64,000 nt of DNA from contig NZ_AMQH01000012.1 of assembly GCF_000300195.1 (NCBI RefSeq), positions 124,001-188,000 of the forward strand, given 5' to 3'. Position 1 is the first letter of the stretch; each line of letters starts with the position of its first letter. The stretch is from Clostridium tunisiense TJ (GTDB lineage Bacteria; Bacillota; Clostridia; Clostridiales; Clostridiaceae). The notes under the pieces are model-generated. The model saw only the letters and a program-made list of their open reading frames with translations, made no database searches and was not told the DNA's origin. Of the stretch, positions 37,688 to 46,449 are shown one piece after another. The position numbers and the translations under genes are program-made.

Positions 37688-37731
37688 AAATAAGCAAATT
37701 AAGTTTGCATTAAACTTAATTTGCTTATTTT
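37688..37731. terminator. Bidirectional terminator with a 19-base-pair stem
   Basis: A perfect 19-base-pair inverted repeat (37688-37706 with 37712-37730) over a five-base loop, with A and T runs at the two ends. It separates the plus-strand P-ATPase from the minus-strand gene whose stop is at 37734. Confidence 0.93.
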
Positions 37732-37733
37732 CA

Positions 37734-38156
37734 TTACTTGAATCTTCTATCAGCTCTTACTCTTTGAGTTTTTAGGCCACCTTCTACTGGAACTAAATCC
37801 TTTTTAGTGGTTAGATTCATAACATTCATAATTGAAATAAACTCTTTTACATCTTTGTTTTTCTTCTTCTTTCTATCAGGCTTTAATCCTTGAATTACTA
37901 AGGAATGTCCTTGCTTTATTTCAACAAACTCAGGTTTCTTAAACCATCTTCTTTTTTTGTAAATGCAAGTAGCAACTGCCTTACTGTTTTCTTGTTTTAA
38001 TACTAAAGTAACTGTAATCCAATTAATAATTCCTAAAAAACTTTTCTCTTCAGACTTTATAGAAAGGACTCTTCCTTGAAGCTGAGTTAATCTGTCTCCA
38101 TACTTTTTTAACCAATTACTAGTATAACTTTCTGATAATTTTTCTTTAAATCCCAT
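37734..38156 (-). CDS. Conserved-looking hypothetical protein, basic, 140 residues
   Basis: I do not recognise this protein. It is basic (Lys/Arg-rich, pI clearly high), has no signal peptide, and one moderately hydrophobic stretch (FLGIINWITVTLVL). The middle part (LQGRVLSIKSEEK, then TCIYKKRRWFKKPEFVEIKQGHSLVIQGL) looks like a small beta-barrel, possibly an OB- or PH-like fold. AAGGAGT precedes its ATG at good spacing, and the gene has its own terminator, so it is very probably real. A nucleic-acid-binding role would fit the charge but is a guess. Confidence 0.75.
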   Translation of the reverse strand: MGFKEKLSESYTSNWLKKYGDRLTQLQGRVLSIKSEEKSFLGIINWITVTLVLKQENSKAVATCIYKKRRWFKKPEFVEIKQGHSLVIQGLKPDRKKKKNKDVKEFISIMNVMNLTTKKDLVPVEGGLKTQRVRADRRFK

Positions 38157-38396
38157 ATTAATGACTCCTTTTCATGAAGAATATAAACTTATAATTACTT
38201 AAAGTATATGTTTATTTATTAATATTATTATGATAACAAAAATATTATATAATAACCACATTATTATAACAAGTTTATATGAAAGTTTCAAAGTTTACTA
38301 TAAAAAACTTTCAATTTTATAAAATTTTTATATTTTTGTTCCAAAATAAGGTTTTAAAGAATATTAATATAATAAATGATTTTGAAGGAGGAGAGT
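38157..38396. other. Divergent promoter region
   Basis: About 240 very AT-rich bases between the minus-strand hypothetical gene and the plus-strand Lon-type gene. No gene or clear hairpin is seen; promoters for both directions are expected here. Confidence 0.4.
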
Positions 38397-40739
38397 ATGT
38401 ATAAAGAATTAACTCCCAAAGACATAATTTATGATTTTAATATTAATAGAGTCTCTACGTCAGGGGAAAAGTGGATGTTACCTCAGTATTTAGAGGCATA
38501 TAAAAAGATAAAAACAGCTCTTCAGATAGATAATGATGGATATAATATTTATTTAGTAGATGATTATTCTAAAGATAGAATTAAACATATAGCTGAGTAT
38601 GTAAAAAATATCTTTAAAGATAATAAAGCGCCAGATGACATTTGCTATGTAGTAAAAGATGATGATAAGCAACCAATACCAATTATACTATCAAATGGCC
38701 TTGGAAATAAATTTAAAGCTGCATTAGAAGAGTTACAAGGGTTATATGCTGAGTATACTTTCCAGTTTTATAACGATTCAGAGAACAAAGAAAAAGATAC
38801 TTTAGTTGATAAAATTCAAAAGAAAAGAAATGAAATAATAAATAGTTTAGTTGAAGTTTCAAAAAGTAGTGGTTTTGATATAAAGAGCAATAATGGCGGA
38901 TTTACCTTTATTCCACTAAGTGAAGGTAGGGAGATGACAGAAGAAGAATATGAAGATTTAGATATGGACGAAAAAGATGCAATGATCAGCAAGGTAAATG
39001 AACTAAAGGCTAAGGCAAAAGATATACTAGAACAACTAAAGAACATGGAAGCTAATGAATTAAAGAAGATAAAAGAAATAATGCTTATGTATTTAAATGA
39101 TCAAATAGAAAGTAAAAAAGAGAATTTTAGAGAAGTGCTAGTAGAAAACACAGAGGCAGTAGAATATCTAGAGTATGTATGTGAAACTATAGAAAATAAT
39201 TTGGTAGAAAACTATAGCATTAACTATGATGATGATGAAGAAAAAATTAATGAAATTATTTATAAGTACATGATAAATGTGATTGTGGATAATAGTGAAA
39301 ATAAAACTCCACCTGTTATATTTGAAGAAGATCCAAATGTTACAAATCTTTTAGGGAATATAGAGTATGAAAATCATAATAATGTATATGTTTCAGATGT
39401 GTCTTTGATTAAGGCAGGAAGCCTAATTAAGGCCAATGGTGGATGTTTAATTATTAGGGTAAACAATCTTCTAAGTAATTTACAATCTTATTATTATCTA
39501 AAAAAAGTACTTATGACGGAAAAAATTGATTTGGATTACAATAAGGGTTATTTTGAGCTATTAGCTCTCAGTGGATTAAAACCTAAGCCTATTGAAGTTA
39601 AGCAGAAGGTAATTTTAATAGGAGATTATGAAACCTATGATTTACTTTATACTCATGATGAGGATTTTAGAAAGATTTTCAAGATGAGAACAGAATATAA
39701 AACAATAATGGAAATAGATGAAAGTATAAAAGGTTCTCTAGTAAGCGAAATAAATAGGTTCTCTCTTCAAAATAATATTAAGCCCCTTAGTCATGGAGCA
39801 ATAAAAGAGATTGCTAAAGTACTTTCAAGAAAGGCTGAAAATAAAAATAAAATTTTCTTTGATGACTATGATTTAACTAATTTAATTATATTAGCCAATG
39901 ATAGGGTTTTAGATAAAGGAAAAGAAACTATTGAGGCTGATGACATTATTCACATAGCATATGAAAGAGAGCTTATAGAAGAAGAAATACTAAAAACCTA
40001 TAAAGAGAAGAAGATGCTTATTAGTGTAAGCGGTAGTAGAGTAGGGCAAATTAATGGATTATCAGTTATAGATACAGGTTATGCAAGCTTTGGCAAACCA
40101 CTAAAAATTACTTGTACCTGTTATAAGGGGGATGGCCATATTATTGATACTCAAAGAGAATCAAATTTGAGTGGAAGAATCCATAATAAGGCTATAAGTA
40201 TTTTAAGAGGATTCATGAGCTCACTTAATGGAGGGTATAGAAAGCTACCTGTTGACTTTCATATAAGTTTTGAGCAATTATACGGCATGGTTGATGGAGA
40301 TAGCGCATCAGTAGCTGAGGTAGTCTGCATGATATCTTCTTTAACTAAGCTACCTATAAAGCAAAATATTGCGGTAACTGGTTCTATAAATCAGTTTGGT
40401 GAAGTTCAGCCAATTGGTGGTGTCAATGAGAAAATAGAAGGGTTTTTTAGGGTTTGTAAAGAACTTAATACTATAGAAGATAAAGGTGTATTAATACCTA
40501 TTTCCAATAAGGAAGATTTGGTGCTTTGTAAGGAAGTCGAAGACGCTATTATAGACGGGAAATTTAAGCTTTATACTATGGAAAGTGTAGATGATGCCTT
40601 ACAAGTTTTGATTGATTATAAGGATATTAATTTGGAGAAGATACTAAAGGTTATAGAAAAAGAATGTAAAAAATATATTGAAAAGCCCAAGGCTACTAAA
40701 GTTGTAGAGAGAAAAATCAAAGATGAAAAACCAACTTAA
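38397..40739 (+). CDS. LonB-type protease with a degenerate ATPase domain
   Basis: ATG at 38397 is chosen for AAGGAGG five bases upstream, giving 780 residues. The C-terminal Lon protease domain is complete: catalytic Ser636 in DGDSAS and Lys679 in GGVNEKIEGF. The N-terminal and middle regions resemble the AAA_32 Lon-like family, including a long charged coiled coil at about residues 120-260. The place of Walker A (in relatives a GxTGTGRT-type loop after GYNI) reads YNIYLVDDYSKDR, and the Walker B place reads CLIIRVNNLLSN. ATP binding in the usual way is therefore doubtful. Substrate is unknown. It is a single gene with a terminator. Confidence 0.88.
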   Translation: MYKELTPKDIIYDFNINRVSTSGEKWMLPQYLEAYKKIKTALQIDNDGYNIYLVDDYSKDRIKHIAEYVKNIFKDNKAPDDICYVVKDDDKQPIPIILSNGLGNKFKAALEELQGLYAEYTFQFYNDSENKEKDTLVDKIQKKRNEIINSLVEVSKSSGFDIKSNNGGFTFIPLSEGREMTEEEYEDLDMDEKDAMISKVNELKAKAKDILEQLKNMEANELKKIKEIMLMYLNDQIESKKENFREVLVENTEAVEYLEYVCETIENNLVENYSINYDDDEEKINEIIYKYMINVIVDNSENKTPPVIFEEDPNVTNLLGNIEYENHNNVYVSDVSLIKAGSLIKANGGCLIIRVNNLLSNLQSYYYLKKVLMTEKIDLDYNKGYFELLALSGLKPKPIEVKQKVILIGDYETYDLLYTHDEDFRKIFKMRTEYKTIMEIDESIKGSLVSEINRFSLQNNIKPLSHGAIKEIAKVLSRKAENKNKIFFDDYDLTNLIILANDRVLDKGKETIEADDIIHIAYERELIEEEILKTYKEKKMLISVSGSRVGQINGLSVIDTGYASFGKPLKITCTCYKGDGHIIDTQRESNLSGRIHNKAISILRGFMSSLNGGYRKLPVDFHISFEQLYGMVDGDSASVAEVVCMISSLTKLPIKQNIAVTGSINQFGEVQPIGGVNEKIEGFFRVCKELNTIEDKGVLIPISNKEDLVLCKEVEDAIIDGKFKLYTMESVDDALQVLIDYKDINLEKILKVIEKECKKYIEKPKATKVVERKIKDEKPT

Positions 40740-40803
40740 TCATGGACCTGCTAGGAAGTATTAGTGGTGAAAAATTAATTAATAACAAAAATGTTTCTAA
40801 AAT

Positions 40804-40830
40804 AAAAAAAGGGGGGTATCCCCTTTTTTT
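40804..40830. terminator. Bidirectional terminator between the Lon-type gene and ychF
   Basis: AAAAAAAGGGG (40804-40814) pairs with CCCCTTTTTTT (40820-40830). It works for either strand and overlaps the ychF stop codon by two bases. Confidence 0.92.
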
Positions 40831-41926
40831 ATACATTAAATCTAAAATTAACTACATCACCATCCTGCATGATGTATTCTTTACCCTCTAATCTATAACA
40901 GCCCTTTTCTTTTGCAGCTGATTCAGAACCACACTCAACTAACTTATCAAAGGAAACAATTTCTGCTCTAATAAATCCTCTTTCAATGTCGCTGTGAATT
41001 TTTCCTGCAGCTTCAGGAGCTTTAGTTCCCATTTTAATTGTCCAAGCTCTTACTTCTTGAACGCCAGCTGTTAGAAAGCTCATTAGGCCTAAAAGAGAGT
41101 AACTTTCTCTTATTAACTGATCTAACCCTGATTCAGTTAAGCCATATTCGGCAAGTAAATCTTTTTTCTCTTCATCAGTTAAAGTAGAAAGTTCTTCTTC
41201 AAGTTTTGCACAAACAATTATAACTCCTGAGTTTTCAGAACTAGCATGGGCTTTAACTTTCTCTACTAGATCATTTTCTAAGTTACCAGACATTAGATCC
41301 TCTTCACTAATATTACAAGCGTATAGCACTGGTTTTGAAGTGATTAGAAATAAGCTTCTTACAAAAGTATTTTCATCATCTGTAAATTCTAGGGTTCTTA
41401 CAGGTTTATTATCTTCTAGATGTTTCTTTATTTTTTCCATTATTTCATATTCAGCTTTTGCCACTTTATCTCCAGAACGAACTAGCTTTAGAGATTTTTC
41501 CATTCTTCTTTCTAATACCTCAAGGTCAGAGAAGATAAGCTCTAAATTGATAGTTTCGATATCTCTAATCGGGGATACTGAGCCTTCAACGTGAACAACA
41601 TTATCATCATGAAAGCATCTAACTACATGGACAATGGAAGATACCTCTCTAATATGTGATAAGAATTTATTTCCAAGGCCTTCACCTTTGCTTGCACCTT
41701 TAACAAGACCTGCAATATCATAAAATTCTATAGCAGTATGAACTTTTTTCTTTGAATTATAAATTTCCTGAAGTACATCAAGACGTTTATCTGGTACACT
41801 AACTACACCTACATTGGGTTCAATTGTACAAAAGGGATAGTTCGCTGATTCAGCACCAGCTTGAGTAATAGCATTAAATAGAGTACTTTTACCAACATTG
41901 GGTAATCCAACAATTCCTAGTTTCAT
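40829..41926 (-). CDS. ychF: Redox-regulated ATPase YchF (Obg family)
   Basis: The 365-residue protein has G1 GLPNVGKST near residue 7, the G3-type DIAGLVKGASKGEGLGNKFL, and the position normally NKxD reads NISE, the change that gives YchF its ATP preference. A C-terminal TGS domain follows (SFLTAGVQEVRAWTIKMG to QDGDVVNFRFNV). YchF associates with ribosomes and stress responses. The gene stands alone on the minus strand. Confidence 0.96.
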   Translation of the reverse strand: MKLGIVGLPNVGKSTLFNAITQAGAESANYPFCTIEPNVGVVSVPDKRLDVLQEIYNSKKKVHTAIEFYDIAGLVKGASKGEGLGNKFLSHIREVSSIVHVVRCFHDDNVVHVEGSVSPIRDIETINLELIFSDLEVLERRMEKSLKLVRSGDKVAKAEYEIMEKIKKHLEDNKPVRTLEFTDDENTFVRSLFLITSKPVLYACNISEEDLMSGNLENDLVEKVKAHASSENSGVIIVCAKLEEELSTLTDEEKKDLLAEYGLTESGLDQLIRESYSLLGLMSFLTAGVQEVRAWTIKMGTKAPEAAGKIHSDIERGFIRAEIVSFDKLVECGSESAAKEKGCYRLEGKEYIMQDGDVVNFRFNV

Positions 41927-42445
41927 AAATATTCTTTCCTTTCAATGATAATACATGATATAGGTTATGAGTGAAAGCTAACTAAGAGTTTCATCTTAAA
42001 ATCCTATAAATAACATATTATGAGTAAATAATATTATTCTTTACATATTATATTTTCCAAAATTATTCTTTTAAATTATACTCTACAAATTAATTTATTT
42101 CAACAGCAGTAAAAAATAGAAGTTTTATTGTATAATATAATTAGACTAAAAATGAATAAAAAATTGCAAAAATGGGGTATATAAAATAAAATATGATGTA
42201 ATAAATAAACCTTGCGTGTTACAGTATTTTACAGTATTTGTAAGTGAAAAGGCTGTTGAAATTTAAATTATAAAATCACAAAAAAAAGCAATAATTCCTT
42301 CACAAATTTGAAGGAATTTTTAGGTAGGCATAGAATAATATGATAGGTAATAACCTATTATACATTTATTTTAAAGTTTTATGAAATAAATTTGTAAAAA
42401 TGTTAAAAATATACACAGAACTATTCGTAGAAGGAGAAGATGAAC
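41927..42445. other. Leader region of the division/cell-wall cluster
   Basis: About 520 bases with no gene. mraZ, which often precedes rsmH, is absent. TATAAT at 42131-42136 is a possible -10 box with no convincing -35. ACAGTATTT is repeated in tandem near 42221-42240. A terminator-like hairpin lies at 42293-42323 although no plus-strand gene precedes it, and a small palindrome ATAGGTAATAACCTAT lies near 42344-42359. Confidence 0.45.
42293..42323 (+). terminator. Terminator-like hairpin before rsmH
   Basis: AATTCCTTC (42293-42301) pairs perfectly with GAAGGAATT (42310-42318), followed by a T run. It lies about 120 bases before rsmH with no gene upstream on this strand. It may end a short leader or non-coding RNA, or act as an attenuator. 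Confidence 0.6.
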
Positions 42446-43378
42446 ATGGAGTTTAAGCATATTTCAATAATGCTTCAAGAATGTATTGAAGGTTTAAATA
42501 TTAAACCAGATGGAATATATGTTGATTGTACCCTAGGTGGAGCAGGACATTCTTTAGAGATTTTAAAGAAACTGTCTAGAAAAGGTAAGTTAATTGGTAT
42601 TGATCAAGATTTAGATGCACTTAGTGCAGCTAAAGAAAGATTGAAAGATTATGAAAACGTGATTTTTGTTCATGATAACTTTTATAATATTAAAGATATC
42701 CTTGAAGAACTTAATATTGAAAAGGTAGATGGAATTCTTATGGATTTAGGAGTTTCTTCTTATCAATTAGATGAAGGAGAAAGAGGCTTTAGCTATATGC
42801 AGGATGCTCCTTTAGATATGAGAATGAATAGGGAAAGTCCCTTTTCTGCATACAATGTTGTAAACGAGTATAGTTTAGAAGAATTACATGATGTTATAAA
42901 AAGCTTTGGAGAAGAAAAGTTTGCTAAAAAAATTGCTACTATAATTGTAGATAGGAGAAAGAAAAAGCCTATAGAAACTACCTTTGATTTAGTAGATATA
43001 ATTAAAGCTTCAATACCTGCAAGGTTCAGGCAAGAGGGTGGACACCCGGCAAAAAGAACCTTCCAAGCAATTAGGATTGAAGTAAATAAAGAGTTACATA
43101 TTTTAGATAGGGCTATTACCAACGGTATTGAAGCTCTTAACTCTAAAGGAAGAATTGCCATTATTACATTCCACTCATTAGAAGATAGAATAGTGAAAAA
43201 TAAGTATAAGGACCTTCAAGATCCTTGTAACTGTCCCAAAGAACTACCGATGTGTGTTTGTAACAAAACTCCAATAATTAAAATTATTACTAAGAAACCT
43301 ATTGAGGCGTCAGAAGAAGAATTAAAGGTTAATTCAAGGAGTAAAAGTGCTAAGCTGAGAATAGCTGAGAAAATTTAG
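42446..43378 (+). CDS. rsmH: 16S rRNA (cytosine1402-N4)-methyltransferase RsmH
   Basis: The second ATG (42446) is chosen because AAGGAG lies nine bases before it; the first ATG is only three bases away. The 310-residue protein has the start [14 protein letters not shown], the SAM-binding [30 protein letters not shown] and [14 protein letters not shown]. RsmH (formerly MraW) methylates C1402 of 16S rRNA. It heads the division and cell-wall cluster, its standard position. Confidence 0.96.
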   Translation: MEFKHISIMLQECIEGLNIKPDGIYVDCTLGGAGHSLEILKKLSRKGKLIGIDQDLDALSAAKERLKDYENVIFVHDNFYNIKDILEELNIEKVDGILMDLGVSSYQLDEGERGFSYMQDAPLDMRMNRESPFSAYNVVNEYSLEELHDVIKSFGEEKFAKKIATIIVDRRKKKPIETTFDLVDIIKASIPARFRQEGGHPAKRTFQAIRIEVNKELHILDRAITNGIEALNSKGRIAIITFHSLEDRIVKNKYKDLQDPCNCPKELPMCVCNKTPIIKIITKKPIEASEEELKVNSRSKSAKLRIAEKI

Positions 43379-43405
43379 TTCTAAAAACGGTATGGGGGTC
43401 GTAAA

Positions 43406-43888
43406 ATGTTATTAGAGAATGAGCGTAATTCAATACAAGGAAATACGGTGCTAGCACCAACTACAACTACTTTACCTAAGGAAAGGGTAAAAGTTAAAGA
43501 GCAGGTTAAAAAGAAAACTGAAGATAATAGAAAAAGATTAATAAAAGCACTAAAGTTTGCAGGAACTTTAGGGTGTTCTTTTACAATTGCATTTACTATA
43601 CTTTTTAGATATAGCTCAATTTATTCAGCACAAAAAAAACTTATTGAAGTTAATGGGCAAATTAACAGTTTAGCTGAAGAAAATGAAAGTTTAAAAGTGC
43701 AATTATTAAAATTTAATAATATTAGTTACATTGAAGAAGTTGCTACAAAAGAATTAAAAATGGTAAGACCTGTGGCAGGAAGTGCAGTATTTTGTAATTT
43801 AAAAGCTATTGAATTACCCCGTGAAGAAAAAAAATCAGAAAATTCATCTAAGAAATTACTAAGCAAGGTAAAGGATTTCTTATTTTAA
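43406..43888 (+). CDS. ftsL: Cell division protein FtsL
   Basis: A 160-residue bitopic protein: basic cytoplasmic N-terminus to about residue 50, one membrane segment (about 51-69), then a leucine-zipper-type coiled coil (KLIEVNGQINSLAEENESLKVQ). This fits FtsL, a divisome protein that pairs with FtsQ/DivIB and activates the septal synthase. Sequence is poorly conserved in this family; position between rsmH and the transpeptidase gene supports the call. Confidence 0.85.
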   Translation: MLLENERNSIQGNTVLAPTTTTLPKERVKVKEQVKKKTEDNRKRLIKALKFAGTLGCSFTIAFTILFRYSSIYSAQKKLIEVNGQINSLAEENESLKVQLLKFNNISYIEEVATKELKMVRPVAGSAVFCNLKAIELPREEKKSENSSKKLLSKVKDFLF

Positions 43889-43911
43889 TTTTAGTTAATG
43901 GGGGAGTATAG

Positions 43912-46110
43912 GTGGCGAAAAAAGAATTTAGAGACAAAGTTATAATGAAAAAAAGAATGCTTTATGCTCTTATTTTTGTATTCATCATTTTTATTGGACT
44001 TAGTGTTAGAATCAGTTACATTATGTTCGTAAAGGGTGATACATATAAGGCAAGAGCAACGCAACAATGGACAAGTGATGTTAAGATTAATGCAAAACGT
44101 GGAAGAATTTTAGATAGAAATGAGAAGGAACTAGCAGTTAGTGCTAATGTTTATAGGGTAGATTTAGATCTTAATGCCCTTAGAAAATCTCTTGAGGATC
44201 AAAAATTATCTATGGAAACTATAGCCCCTAAAATTGCAGAAATTGTTCAAATGGATTCTGCAAAGGTATTAGATATATTGACTAGACCGCTACCCAATGG
44301 AAAACTTAGAGGGGCAGCAATTTTAAAGAGAAGAATTGAAAAGGATATGGCAGATGGAATTAAAAAATATTCTGAAGATAATTCTCTTCGTGGCCTTGTA
44401 ATATCACCTGATACTAAGAGGTATTATCCTAACGGTAGTTTTGCAGCTCATATTTTAGGACATACTAACTCTGATGGGGAAGGATTGACAGGAACTGAGC
44501 TTCAGTACAACAAATACCTTGCCGGAGTGCCAGGTATAAAGATAGCTGAGACAGATCAAAAGAGTGAAGATTTACCTTATAAGATTTCTGAATACACAGA
44601 GCCAGTAGATGGAAGAGACGTGGTCTTAACCATCGATGAAAATATTCAATATTTTGCCGAAAAAGCTGCTTCACAAGCTTTAAAGGATAATGATGCAAAG
44701 GCAGTTTCGGTAATTGTAATGGATCCTAAGAGTGGAGAAATTCTAGCAATGGTTAATAAACCGGATTATGATCCAAACAATCCATGGCCAGAAGGGCTAA
44801 GCGATGAGGAAACTCAAAAAACTTGGAGGAATAGAGCAGTTAGTGATGCCTATGAACCTGGGTCCATTTTTAAGGTAGTAACAGCTACAGCAGCAATTGA
44901 AAAGGGTGTTTTAAAAGAAGGGGAAACCTTTAACTGTGGAGGAGGGCTAACCATCGGGGGAAGAACAATTCACTGTTGGAAAACTATAGGCCATGGTCCC
45001 TTAGATTTCGAAGGAATTATTAAAAACTCCTGTAACGTAGGTTTTATGATATTAGCAGACAGAATGAAAAAAGAGGCATTGAATGAATATATATATAAAT
45101 ATGGTTTCGGCAAGAAAACAGGAATAGATTTGCCTGGTGAAGCTAAAGGAATTGTTAAACCAACTGAACAAATATCAGTAACTGACTTAGCAACAATCTC
45201 CTTTGGACAAAGCAACACTGTTTCTGCTATTCAGTACATGCAGGCCTTTAACAGTATTGCAAATGGAGGAACTCTGATAACTCCACATTTAATGAAGGAA
45301 GTAATACATTATGATGGAGATAGCAATAGAGTAATAGATGCTACTTTTTCAAATTATAATAAGAGATCAGAAATTAAACCAGAAACTATGGAAAGAATGA
45401 GAGGACACTTAGAAGCTACAGTTTCAAGTGGAGGTGCCTCTAAGACTTATATACCTGGATACCATATAGCTGGTAAGACAGGAACAGCGCAGAAAGTAGA
45501 CCCTGTGAATGGAGGATATGCTCAAGGAAAATATATATCTTCATTTGCAGGAATGGCTCCAGCCAATGATCCTAAAGTTACTGTGTTTATATCTATAGAT
45601 GAACCAAACCCATCTTTATATTATGCTGGACAAATTGCAGCACCAGTTGGAAAAGTATTATTTAATGATATATTTAACTATTATGCATTAAAGCCAGATG
45701 CAAGTTCAGAAGACATTCAAAAGAGCTTAAAGAAAGATGTGGTTATACCAGAAATTAGAGGGAAAAAGAAGGCTGATGCCACTAAAATTTTAAAGGATAA
45801 TGGACTGGGGTATAGAATTGAAGGTGATGGAGAGTATGTAGTTGATATTAGTCCAAAGCCAGGCTACATGGTTAAAGAAGGAAGCGAAATAATTCTCTAT
45901 ACCGGAAAACAATCAGACACCGATAGCACTGTAGTAATACCTGACTTAATGGGTTCTACACCTGAGGCTGTAAGAGAACTTCTGGGAAGTCTTGGGCTTA
46001 AGGCAGAGTTTGTTGGAGAAGGTGTTGTAGGACAACAAAGTATTGAAGCGGGGCAACATGTAAAGAAGGGGACGGTTATAACTTGTCACTTACAAGTTAT
46101 TGCGGATTAA
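43912..46110 (+). CDS. spoVD: Class B penicillin-binding protein SpoVD/PbpB type
   Basis: A 732-residue transpeptidase with an N-terminal membrane segment (about residues 13-35), a dimerisation domain and the three active-site motifs SIFK (Ser318), SCN (Ser373) and KTG (Lys522). Two PASTA domains follow (about 620-670 and 680-732). The single transpeptidase of this cluster could serve vegetative division (PbpB) or spore cortex (SpoVD); SpoVD also ends in a PASTA domain. GTG start after GGGGGAG. It pairs functionally with the SEDS protein at 50267. Confidence 0.9.
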   Translation: MAKKEFRDKVIMKKRMLYALIFVFIIFIGLSVRISYIMFVKGDTYKARATQQWTSDVKINAKRGRILDRNEKELAVSANVYRVDLDLNALRKSLEDQKLSMETIAPKIAEIVQMDSAKVLDILTRPLPNGKLRGAAILKRRIEKDMADGIKKYSEDNSLRGLVISPDTKRYYPNGSFAAHILGHTNSDGEGLTGTELQYNKYLAGVPGIKIAETDQKSEDLPYKISEYTEPVDGRDVVLTIDENIQYFAEKAASQALKDNDAKAVSVIVMDPKSGEILAMVNKPDYDPNNPWPEGLSDEETQKTWRNRAVSDAYEPGSIFKVVTATAAIEKGVLKEGETFNCGGGLTIGGRTIHCWKTIGHGPLDFEGIIKNSCNVGFMILADRMKKEALNEYIYKYGFGKKTGIDLPGEAKGIVKPTEQISVTDLATISFGQSNTVSAIQYMQAFNSIANGGTLITPHLMKEVIHYDGDSNRVIDATFSNYNKRSEIKPETMERMRGHLEATVSSGGASKTYIPGYHIAGKTGTAQKVDPVNGGYAQGKYISSFAGMAPANDPKVTVFISIDEPNPSLYYAGQIAAPVGKVLFNDIFNYYALKPDASSEDIQKSLKKDVVIPEIRGKKKADATKILKDNGLGYRIEGDGEYVVDISPKPGYMVKEGSEIILYTGKQSDTDSTVVIPDLMGSTPEAVRELLGSLGLKAEFVGEGVVGQQSIEAGQHVKKGTVITCHLQVIAD

Positions 46111-46184
46111 TTCTAGGCAAATGGTAGTTTGTTGCATACTATAGTGATTTAGTGTATAAATATAATATGATAAAGTATAGTTCA

Positions 46185-46220
46185 CCGGTAGCCTACAGCT
46201 TTGCTGTGCTACCGGATTTC
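46185..46220 (+). terminator. Strong GC-rich hairpin after spoVD
   Basis: CCGGTAGC (46185-46192) and ACAGC (46195-46199) pair with GCTGT (46203-46207) and GCTACCGG (46208-46215), giving 13 pairs with one small bulge. The following T run is poor (ATTTCCC), so it is a probable but atypical terminator. Confidence 0.65.
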
Positions 46221-46256
46221 CCTTGTTAAAACATATTTTGGGTAAGAAATTCAAAG

Positions 46257-46391
46257 TAATATTTAACGATGTTTTGGAAGAATAATTCGGTGATCCCTTC
46301 ATGTGGGAGTCTGTGATAAAAATTAAATTTTCCTAGGAGTCAAATACCCTTCCAAAGCCGCTCTACAAAATGAACTTGTTTATTATTTAAT
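46257..46391 (+). repeat. Dispersed structured repeat R1, copy 1
   Basis: This block matches 57292-57445 in the same orientation: ATTTAACGA, TTTTGGAAG, CTTCAnGTGGGA, ATAAAAATTAAA-like middle, CCTTCCAAAG and TACAAAATGAACTTGTT are shared. GTTTTGGAAG (46271-46280) pairs with CTTCCAAAGC (46349-46358). Inside, TCCC and GGGA near 46304-46318 form a small hairpin. It lies about 60 bases before murE. Confidence 0.78.
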
Positions 46392-46449
46392 CTTGTCAAA
46401 GAATAATTAAGTTGCTTATGTTTAGATAAAGTTATAAAGGAGTGAAAAA

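Larger units (their letters stand above)
46111..46449. other. spoVD-murE gap with a GC-rich hairpin and repeat R1
   Basis: About 340 bases without a gene, unusual inside a cluster whose other genes nearly touch. It holds a strong hairpin at 46185-46215, then repeat R1 copy 1 at 46257-46391, then the murE ribosome site AAAGGAG. This probably ends one transcript and starts another. Confidence 0.55.
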
